Of a stretch of DNA of 34,078 bases, positions 24,803-31,292 are shown piece by piece. The position numbers and the translations under genes were made by a program. The notes beneath the pieces were generated by a model. It saw nothing but the letters and a program-made list of their open reading frames with translations. It searched no databases and was not told the DNA's origin. Position 1 is the first letter of the stretch, and every line of letters begins with the position of its first letter. Where the stretch lies: NCBI GenBank assembly GCA_025057935.1, contig JANWUW010000058.1, forward strand, positions 1 through 34,078, written 5' to 3'. The DNA is from Thermoflexales bacterium. Lineage in GTDB: Bacteria > Chloroflexota > Anaerolineae > J036 > Brachytrichaceae.

Positions 24803-25495
24803 ATGAAACGTTCCGAAATCAACACCATCATGCGCGAAGCAGATGCCTTTTTGCGCGCCATGCACTTTCACTTGCCCCCTTGGGCTTACTGGTCACTCAA
24901 CGATTGGGTCGCTCACCGCGCGCAAGCGCAAGAAGTGATGCGACGCCGACTCGGCTGGGACATCACCGACTTTGGGCAGGGGCACTTCAAGACGCTTGGA
25001 TTGTTCCTCTTCACGCTGCGCAACGGCACGCTCGAAGCGCTGCGCGCGGGGCGCGGCATGTGTTACTGCGAGAAAGTGCTCATCTGCGAACCTGGGCAGA
25101 TGATCCCGCTGCACTACCACTGGACGAAGACCGAAGACATCATCAACCGCGGCGGTGCCGATTTGCTCGTGCAGGTGTACAACGCTGGCCCCGAGAACAC
25201 GCTTGCGGAGAGCGAAGTGCGCTTGCTCAGCGACGGCATCTGGCGCACTGTGCCAGCAGGCGGCATCATTCGCCTGCGCCCAGGCGAGAGCGTCACCCTC
25301 GAGCCTTACTGCTGGCACCGCTTCTGGGCAGAAGATGGGCGCACGCTCGTCGGCGAGGTCTCGCTGGTCAACGACGATCAAAACGACAACTGCTTCTACG
25401 AGCCGGTTGGGCGCTTTCCCGCCGTTGAGGAAGATGAGCCGCCGCTCTATCTGCTCGTGAACGACTACGAACATTTCGGCTTGCTAGAGCGCTGA
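24803..25495 (+). CDS. D-lyxose isomerase-like cupin protein
   Basis: The 230-residue protein matches the D-lyxose ketol-isomerase family, metal-dependent cupin enzymes that interconvert D-lyxose and D-xylulose (or mannose and fructose). The metal motif includes IPLHYHWTKTEDIINRGG (two His, one Glu) and a later His in EPYCWHRFW. N-terminal MKRSEINTIMREADAFL is the family start. AGGAG sits 6 bases before the ATG, 15 bases after kamA. No sugar transporter or kinase is adjacent, so the physiological substrate is uncertain. Confidence 0.85.
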   Translation: MKRSEINTIMREADAFLRAMHFHLPPWAYWSLNDWVAHRAQAQEVMRRRLGWDITDFGQGHFKTLGLFLFTLRNGTLEALRAGRGMCYCEKVLICEPGQMIPLHYHWTKTEDIINRGGADLLVQVYNAGPENTLAESEVRLLSDGIWRTVPAGGIIRLRPGESVTLEPYCWHRFWAEDGRTLVGEVSLVNDDQNDNCFYEPVGRFPAVEEDEPPLYLLVNDYEHFGLLER

Positions 25496-25499
25496 CGCA

Positions 25500-25799
25500 A
25501 TGCCAGCCTACGTGATCGCAGACATCGAGGTGCTTGATCCCGTCGAGTACGAGGAATACAAGCGGCTCGCCACGCCCACAGTAGCGCAATTCGGTGGGCG
25601 CTACATCGTCCGCGGCGGCACAGTGGAAGTGATCGAAGGCGATTGGGAGCCGCGCCGCGTGGTCGTCATCGAGTTCCCTACTCTCGAGCAAGCACGCGCT
25701 TGGTACCACTCCGAGGCCTACGCGCGAGCGCGCGCCATTCGCCATCGCACCGCGCGCTCGCGCCTGATCCTCGTCGAGGGCTTGCCGCCAACATCCTGA
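25500..25799 (+). CDS. DUF1330 family protein
   Basis: The 99-residue protein has the DUF1330 ferredoxin-like dimeric alpha/beta-barrel pattern: AYVIADIEVLDPVEYEEYKRL at the start, a GGRYIVRGG strand, and EFPTLEQARAWYHSEAYARARAIR. The family is widespread and its function is not established. It starts 4 bases after the isomerase stop and is convergent with the nucleoside hydrolase gene, with 8 bases between stops. Confidence 0.9.
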   Translation: MPAYVIADIEVLDPVEYEEYKRLATPTVAQFGGRYIVRGGTVEVIEGDWEPRRVVVIEFPTLEQARAWYHSEAYARARAIRHRTARSRLILVEGLPPTS

Positions 25800-25807
25800 A
25801 GCAAACC

Positions 25808-26761
25808 TCATGCGCCAGCCGCAGCAAGGCGCTCAGTGATCAACTGCGCCACGCGCGGCGCATCCACATGCATCAAGCAGTACGCCGCTGGCGTGTTTAA
25901 GAAGCGCCGCCGACGGTCGGCGATTGTCATGCCGCGCGCAGGGCCATCGGTGACTACCGTCATGGACCAACGCTCGCCCGCGAACAAGCTTGGCGCGATC
26001 GCATACGCCATCGCTGAGGGATCGTGGGTGTCAATCTGGCCGTTGGGATAGCCGTAGCGCCGACGGTGCGCCTCTTGGTAGAAGGGAACGATCTGCGCCA
26101 CAAACTGCCCGAAGCGCCCTGCCTGCCGCAAACGCGCGAAGTGGCTGTCGTCCATCTTGACCTGCATGGTGACGTCTAGGCCGACCATCGTGAGCGGCAG
26201 TCCAGCATTGAACACCACTGCCGCCGCGTGCGGGTCGGCGTAGAGATTTGCCTCGGCGACGGGCGAGACGTTGCCTGGCGTGCTCACAGTGCCGCCCATG
26301 ATCACCACCTCACGCACAGCATGCACAAGGCGCGGCTCGAGCTGCAACGCCAGCGCCACGTTGGTGAGCGGACCTACCGCAACCAACGTGATCTCGCCCG
26401 GGTGCGCCATGATCGTCGCGGCAATGAACTGCGCCGCCGGGCGATCAATCGGCTTCAGGTCAGGGTGCAGCAGCGCGTGCCAGCCGATGTTGCCCATGGC
26501 ATCCTCGCCGTGCACGTGCTCAGCAGTGCGATCAAGCGGCAACACCATTGGGCGCGCCGCGCCCCGCGCGACAGGGATGTCGGTGCGCCCCGCGAAGTGC
26601 AGCAGGTTAAGCGCGTTGCGCGTCGTTGCCTCAACAGTGCTGTTGCCGAAAACTGTGGTCACGCCGACTACTTCCAGCTCTGGCGACGCCAGCGCTAGCA
26701 GCAGCGCCATCGCGTCGTCCACGCCGGGGTCAGTGTCGAAGAGAATGCGTTTGCGGCTCAT
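25808..26761 (-). CDS. Nucleoside hydrolase (IunH family)
   Basis: The 317-residue enzyme hydrolyses the N-glycosidic bond of ribonucleosides, giving free base and ribose. The calcium-binding signature DTDPGVDDA is at about residues 8-16. Other marks are FGNSTVEATTRNAL, VAVGPLTNVALAL, VVIMGGTVSTPGNVSPVAEANLYADPHAA and a final active-site THDPSAMAYAI Asp. ATG 26761 was chosen, 11 bases after the psuG stop, with GAGG upstream; an earlier TTG at 26776 is less likely. With psuG it forms a nucleoside-salvage pair. Confidence 0.93.
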   Translation of the reverse strand: MSRKRILFDTDPGVDDAMALLLALASPELEVVGVTTVFGNSTVEATTRNALNLLHFAGRTDIPVARGAARPMVLPLDRTAEHVHGEDAMGNIGWHALLHPDLKPIDRPAAQFIAATIMAHPGEITLVAVGPLTNVALALQLEPRLVHAVREVVIMGGTVSTPGNVSPVAEANLYADPHAAAVVFNAGLPLTMVGLDVTMQVKMDDSHFARLRQAGRFGQFVAQIVPFYQEAHRRRYGYPNGQIDTHDPSAMAYAIAPSLFAGERWSMTVVTDGPARGMTIADRRRRFLNTPAAYCLMHVDAPRVAQLITERLAAAGA

Positions 26762-26772
26762 GTCAGCAATCC

Positions 26773-27642
26773 TCAAAGCGCAGGGAGCGCGTGCAAGGCG
26801 TGCGCGATCTGCGCCGCCACGCGCGCATTGTTCCGCAGCAGCGCCATGTTCGCGCGCACGCTTGCGCCGTTGGTGAGGCGCGCGATCTCAGCAAGCATGA
26901 ATGGCGTCGCGGCAGCGCCGCGCACGCCAGCCGCGTCAGCTCGACGTTGCGCCTCGGCGATCGCGGCTTCAGCGACGTCCTCCGAGAGCGCCTCAGATTC
27001 GGGAATGGGCACGCACACCAGCTCGCCGCCAGGCAGGGCGTGTTCACGCCGCGCGCGCACAATGCGCGCAACCTCCTCGGGCGTGTCCACGCGCACATCC
27101 ACAGGCAAGCGGCTTGAGCGCGCGAAGAAAGCCGGCAAGGTATCGGTTTGGTAGCCGATCACTGGCACGCCCAGCGTCTCCAAGTGCTCCAGCGTGAGCT
27201 CGAGGTCGAGCAGCGCCTTTGGTCCAGCGCACACCACGGTGATCGGCGTGCGCGCCAGCTCGGTGAGGTCGGCGCTCACGTCGAACGGGTGACCGCGATG
27301 CACGCCACCAATGCCGCCCGTCGCCATGACGCGAATGTTGTGCCGCGCCGCGAGGAAGATCGTTGCCGCAACGGTTGTCGAACCGTGACCGCCTAGCCCC
27401 AACACGTAGCCGAGGTCGCGGGTGCTGCACTTGCGCACGTTTTGAGCTTGGGCAAGCAAGCGGATCTCCGCCTCAGTCAAGCCGACCCGCACTTTGCCGT
27501 CGAGGATGGCGATGGTCGCCGGCTGCGCGCTATTCTCGCGCACGACGTGTTCGAGCTCGAGCGCGATGTGTAAGTTGTCAGGATAGGCGAATCCGTGGGT
27601 GATGAGGGTAGATTCGAGGGCAACAATGGGGCAATGCTGCAC
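26773..27642 (-). CDS. psuG: Pseudouridine-5'-phosphate glycosidase
   Basis: The 289-residue enzyme cleaves the C-C glycosidic bond of pseudouridine 5'-phosphate, giving uracil and ribose 5-phosphate. Conserved parts are VALESTLITHGFAYPDN (catalytic Glu), KVRVGLTEAEI (Lys), STRDLGYVLGLGGHGSTTVAAT, VMATGGIGGVHRG, VVCAGPKALLDLELTLEHLETLGVPVIGYQ (second Lys) and AFFARSSRLPVDVR. I chose GTG 27642: a longer start at 27675 would translate the 3' half of tRNA-Met. The GTG is three bases after the tRNA, so tRNA processing may release a leaderless mRNA. The usual kinase partner PsuK is absent. Confidence 0.9.
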   Translation of the reverse strand: MQHCPIVALESTLITHGFAYPDNLHIALELEHVVRENSAQPATIAILDGKVRVGLTEAEIRLLAQAQNVRKCSTRDLGYVLGLGGHGSTTVAATIFLAARHNIRVMATGGIGGVHRGHPFDVSADLTELARTPITVVCAGPKALLDLELTLEHLETLGVPVIGYQTDTLPAFFARSSRLPVDVRVDTPEEVARIVRARREHALPGGELVCVPIPESEALSEDVAEAAIAEAQRRADAAGVRGAAATPFMLAEIARLTNGASVRANMALLRNNARVAAQIAHALHALPAL

Positions 27643-27645
27643 AGG

Positions 27646-27718
27646 TGGTGACGGCAGGATTCGAACCTGCGACACGAGGCTTATGAGTCCCCTGCTCTAC
27701 CAGCTGAGCTACGTCACC
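27646..27718 (-). tRNA. tRNA-Met (anticodon CAU)
   Basis: On the minus strand the acceptor stem GGTGACG pairs with CGTCACC. The D-arm is GCTCAGCTGGTAGAGC, the anticodon loop CTCATAA with anticodon CAT, and the T-arm CAGGTTCGAATCCTG. The discriminator base is A; CCA is not encoded. The A1-type initiator features (three G-C pairs in the anticodon stem, mismatched 1-72) are absent, so it is an elongator. A tRNA-Ile2 (k2CAU) identity is possible. Confidence 0.95.
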
Positions 27719-27730
27719 CTGCAACATCCT

Positions 27731-27736
27731 ATTCTA
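27731..27736 (-). promoter_or_regulatory. Extended -10 box (GTGGTAGAAT) for tRNA-Met
   Basis: TAGAAT preceded by GTGG on the minus strand, 12 bases before the tRNA 5' end. Same 10-mer as at rplJ and rpsB. It probably also drives psuG and the nucleoside hydrolase. Confidence 0.6.
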
Positions 27737-27800
27737 CCACAGCGCGCATCGCTGATGTAGGCAGCATAGTCATTCGTGTTCTGCTCGGTTAGCCAGATGC

Positions 27801-27806
27801 TACAAT
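27801..27806 (+). promoter_or_regulatory. Extended -10 box (TGCTACAAT)
   Basis: TACAAT with an upstream TGC lies 22 bases before the ATG of the coiled-coil gene, in the divergent gap with tRNA-Met. No clear -35 box. Confidence 0.5.
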
Positions 27807-27828
27807 CCTCGCCGCGAGAACTTTGGCG

Positions 27829-28632
27829 ATGGCGTTAGAGTATGCTGATTTTCGAGCCCTTGTCGAAGCGCTGCAGGCGCACCCAGAGTGGCGCGCTGAG
27901 CTGCGCAGGCTTGTGCTGACTGACGAGCTCTTAGAGCTACCAGCTCTGGTGCGCGAGCTTGCTGAGGCACAACGCCGCGCAGAAGAGCGCCTCACGCGTC
28001 TTGAGGAAGCCTTCGCCGAGGCACAGCGCCACACAGACGAGCGCCTCACACGACTCGAGGAAGCTGTCGCCGCGCTCGCCGAGGCACAACGCCGCGCAGA
28101 AGAGCGCCTCACACGGCTTGAAGATCGCGTCACGCGGCTCGAAGAAGCCGTCGCCATACTTGCTGAAGCCCAGCAACGCACGGAGAAACGTCTCGATACA
28201 CTTGAGCTTGCTGTAGGCAAGCTTCAGCAAACGTTCGGCGCTACTCTCGAGGAGGAAGCTGCCAGCGTGCTCGAATTCGTGATGGAGGAGAAGGGCTTCC
28301 GCGCCCTCGAGCCCGAGACAACCCTCGCACTGGACGGCGAAATTGACGTGCTGAGGCTGTTTTCAGACTCGGCAGGGCGACGAGTATGGGGAGTGGTCGA
28401 AGCAAAGGCACGGCTGAGCCAACGGGAAGTGCGGGCATGGGTGCAGCGGGTGCGTGACCCGAACTGGCAGCGTCGCCTAGCCGAGCGCGGGCTGCATGGC
28501 CCCTGCTATCTGTATTTCTACGCGATCCGAGTGGACATCGGGGCGCGAAAGCTGATCGAAAGCGAAGGCGTCGGCTTACTAACGAGCAGAGGCGAAGTAG
28601 TGGCGCCGCAAGTGCCAATAGACTTGCCCTGA
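27829..28632 (+). CDS. Coiled-coil protein with PD-(D/E)XK-like C-terminus (DUF3782-like)
   Basis: The 267-residue protein has three parts. Residues 1-45 are a small helical region. Residues about 45-145 are a long coiled coil built from repeats of AEAQRRAEERLTRLEEAVA, visible also as DNA repeats at 27963, 28017 and 28080. Residues about 150-267 end with GEIDVLRLF, then GVVEAKARL, the Asp...Glu-X-Lys pattern of PD-(D/E)XK nuclease folds, followed by CYLYFYA. Such proteins are common and multicopy in Chloroflexota and cyanobacteria; the role is unknown. It ends 41 bases from the convergent DUF499 stop. Confidence 0.75.
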   Translation: MALEYADFRALVEALQAHPEWRAELRRLVLTDELLELPALVRELAEAQRRAEERLTRLEEAFAEAQRHTDERLTRLEEAVAALAEAQRRAEERLTRLEDRVTRLEEAVAILAEAQQRTEKRLDTLELAVGKLQQTFGATLEEEAASVLEFVMEEKGFRALEPETTLALDGEIDVLRLFSDSAGRRVWGVVEAKARLSQREVRAWVQRVRDPNWQRRLAERGLHGPCYLYFYAIRVDIGARKLIESEGVGLLTSRGEVVAPQVPIDLP

Positions 28633-28673
28633 AACAAAAGCCCCGACCCGCGCGAGCACAAAATGCTGCCCCA

Positions 28674-31292
28674 TCACGCAAGGGGCGTAAGTTGCCTTTG
28701 CTCGATCCGAGCTCCAATCTGGCGGAGCGTCTCATCCACGGCGCTAAGGACTGCGTCGGGAATCGCACCTCGCGCTTCTAGGATGATGCGCACGGTGAGC
28801 TCAGCGTTAGCACTGTGAATAGGCCTGAGCACACCGCTCACAAACTCGGCTACTTTATCCCAACCGATCACAAAGTCCAACTTGAGGCTCCGCTGCTGAT
28901 GCTGTTCCCTGCCCAGTGAGGGAGTCCCCTCTTCTTTCTCGCTCAGTTTTGGCTCGGGATTTCGTGCGGTCTCCGGCGCAGGTTTGCGCACTACGAGAGT
29001 CCCCTGCTCTAGCAGTTGCTCGAGGAGCGCCTCAGGCAAGGTTTTTTCGTAAACGCTGTCACCGACCCTGATCCCGAAAGCTCCTCGCTCGACGCCCTCC
29101 CGCAGTGCCCCGAGAATCACCTGACTGCTCTCCAGCATGGGCAGGTTTGGATAGCGCAGGAAAGCCTCGTAGATCTCCTTCGCCGGCTTCTCCTGATCAT
29201 CTGCTCCCATTGCGCTGCTCATGAGGTAGTTCGGCGAGAGCTTCTCGAGCAGCAAGTCTTCACCAATTAGATACTCGCGCACGCGATGAGTGAGCGAGGG
29301 CCTCTTGCCCGATGTGGACAAACCAAGATCGAACCACGCCACTCCTTGCTCATTCGCTTCCGCTTTTGCCAAGTGCCGATAGGCGCTCACTAAGCGATGG
29401 CTGACGATGCCGTCCGCATCGCTGATCTTCGTCTCCACAGCGCGCCAATTCTCCTCAGAGAGCTGCTGCCAAAGACCTTTGTCTTCCTGAACGGCGCGAT
29501 ACGCAAGGTAGCGCTTGAGCGAGCGGCAAAGTCCATCTAGCTCGTTGGCGTCAGCAGCCAGCAAGAGCAACGTGTTGCGATACACGCGGAAATTCCGACC
29601 ACACTTGTCGAGCAGCTCTCGAACGAGCGCGTTGGTCTCTTCGCGGCTGTAAGCGTGCTCGGGCGAGAGAATAGCCAACTTGAGCGCCTTCGTGTCCGGG
29701 ACATCCTGCGACGCGCGCGGCCAGAGGATCACCTGCATCGCGTTGCCCGCCAGCTTCTCCAACCGCTGCTGCATTTCTTCCATCACTGCCTCAGGCTTTA
29801 TCGCCTCCTCCTTCTCCACAATCACGCGATTCAGGTTAGGTCGGTTGTAGAAGCGATACACACCTTTCTCTTCATGCAGGTACCACAATTCGTCCCTCAG
29901 GCGCAAGAGCACATCGCCAACAATGGCAGACTTCAGACCTGGTTGAAGCACGCTCAGGCGCAGGCGCTGAAGCCCCACTCCTTGTTGCCCGCCGCCGCTG
30001 AACGACATGAAGAAGATCGCCCGCGCTATACCGCTGGCGACGTTGTAGCGCTCGTATTCAGATCCCACCTCGCGGTCAATCCGCTCTGCTTTTGCATTGC
30101 CGCCAGCAGCAATGTCTGAAGCAATGACGCCCTGATACTCGTTGCCGATGTGGCGCAGCAGTTCGCCGCGAATCCCGGGCTGCGAGACGTCAAGATGCGC
30201 AGGCAAAATCAGCGGCGCAGGGTGCTGAGCGCGATAGAGTTGGCTCACCACCAATGCCAGCAGACGCAACACTCCGCGCGTGCGCTGAAAATCCGAGAAG
30301 GTGCTCCAACGCTCAAACAAAACGTCAATGACCTCAGGGTGAAAAGGATACGCCTTGCGCATCCGCTCGCGATAAGCAGGCTCGCGCACCTCACGAGGCA
30401 CATCGTCGCCGAGCTGGTGGTACATCTCGAAGAAGCCCTCAACCGTGCGGCGGATGTCCTCTGGATCGCCGACGTGCTCGAACAGGCGCCGGCGGATCAC
30501 CTCATAGATCTCCTCGCCCTCGACCGGCGTGCGAATGCTCTCCACGCGCCCAAACACGCGCTGCAGCTCGCGCAGCGCGCGCTCGCCTTCCTCACCGTAG
30601 GGAGCGCTTGAGGGCAGCGTCACAACCAGCACGCTTTGAGGCAGCACTTTCACCGCCTCGGTCAGCTCTTGGTAAAACGCCACCAGTTGGTCGCGGAAGT
30701 CACGCGCCTTGACCGCATATTCAGCGATCTCGTCCATGAGGAGCAGCGTGGGCTGAGCGCTCAGGAGCTGGTGCAGCAAATCCTTGCCCGGCGCGCGACG
30801 CTTGCGATCGTGCGCCTCCAGAAGCTCGTAGCGCCCCAGTTGATGCGCGATTTCGCCCCAAGGCGTCCTGCCGCTGATCGGATCTGCTGCAGTGCCTACG
30901 AACGTGACCACCCGCGCCTCCGGCACGCGCTCCACACCCGCTTTCTGCAAAAGTTCAGCGATCGCGCCGCCCAGCTCCTGACCATGTTTGATGAGGTGGT
31001 AAAGGGCGATCAAGCTGTGCGTTTTGCCGCCGCCGAAGGGCGTCTGGATTTGAATCACCGCCTCTCCATCGCCCTGCCCTGAAAGCCGCTTCATCACGCT
31101 CGCAAGCAACTGCACCAGCCCCTTCGCAGGATAGGTCTTGCGGAAAAACATCGCTGCATCGCGATACTCGAGCGGCCCGCGGTTGGCAACTACGTCCGAA
31201 AGATCGGCTGCAAACACCGCTTCGTCGAACCGACCACTGCGGATATCGCTGTGCGGGATGACCACCTGAGTCCACGGTTTCAACGTGCTCAT
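28674..31292 (-). CDS. DUF499 family ATPase
   Basis: The 872-residue protein is a DUF499 ATPase. The P-loop TPFGGGKT is at residues 84-91 and a Walker B-like PTLLLMDEIAEYAV follows near 160-175. A middle region resembles a AAA-type lid, and the C-terminal third (after about residue 760) has a separate domain with a charged linker (PEPKLSEKEEGTPSLGREQ). DUF499 genes are known to sit beside DUF1156 DNA methylases in defence islands. ATG 31292 overlaps the methylase stop by one base (TGATG); a GTG at 31295 is an alternative. It is translated after the methylase. Confidence 0.88.
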   Translation of the reverse strand: MSTLKPWTQVVIPHSDIRSGRFDEAVFAADLSDVVANRGPLEYRDAAMFFRKTYPAKGLVQLLASVMKRLSGQGDGEAVIQIQTPFGGGKTHSLIALYHLIKHGQELGGAIAELLQKAGVERVPEARVVTFVGTAADPISGRTPWGEIAHQLGRYELLEAHDRKRRAPGKDLLHQLLSAQPTLLLMDEIAEYAVKARDFRDQLVAFYQELTEAVKVLPQSVLVVTLPSSAPYGEEGERALRELQRVFGRVESIRTPVEGEEIYEVIRRRLFEHVGDPEDIRRTVEGFFEMYHQLGDDVPREVREPAYRERMRKAYPFHPEVIDVLFERWSTFSDFQRTRGVLRLLALVVSQLYRAQHPAPLILPAHLDVSQPGIRGELLRHIGNEYQGVIASDIAAGGNAKAERIDREVGSEYERYNVASGIARAIFFMSFSGGGQQGVGLQRLRLSVLQPGLKSAIVGDVLLRLRDELWYLHEEKGVYRFYNRPNLNRVIVEKEEAIKPEAVMEEMQQRLEKLAGNAMQVILWPRASQDVPDTKALKLAILSPEHAYSREETNALVRELLDKCGRNFRVYRNTLLLLAADANELDGLCRSLKRYLAYRAVQEDKGLWQQLSEENWRAVETKISDADGIVSHRLVSAYRHLAKAEANEQGVAWFDLGLSTSGKRPSLTHRVREYLIGEDLLLEKLSPNYLMSSAMGADDQEKPAKEIYEAFLRYPNLPMLESSQVILGALREGVERGAFGIRVGDSVYEKTLPEALLEQLLEQGTLVVRKPAPETARNPEPKLSEKEEGTPSLGREQHQQRSLKLDFVIGWDKVAEFVSGVLRPIHSANAELTVRIILEARGAIPDAVLSAVDETLRQIGARIEQRQLTPLA

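Noticed and set aside
27643-27675. N-terminal extension of PsuG beginning MSQVRILPSPP
   Set aside because: This is a translation of the 3' half of tRNA-Met, a known artefact; the start was moved to GTG 27642.
28633-28673. Possible bidirectional terminator between the coiled-coil and DUF499 genes
   Set aside because: I could not find a second arm for the GC-rich stretch, so no hairpin is claimed.
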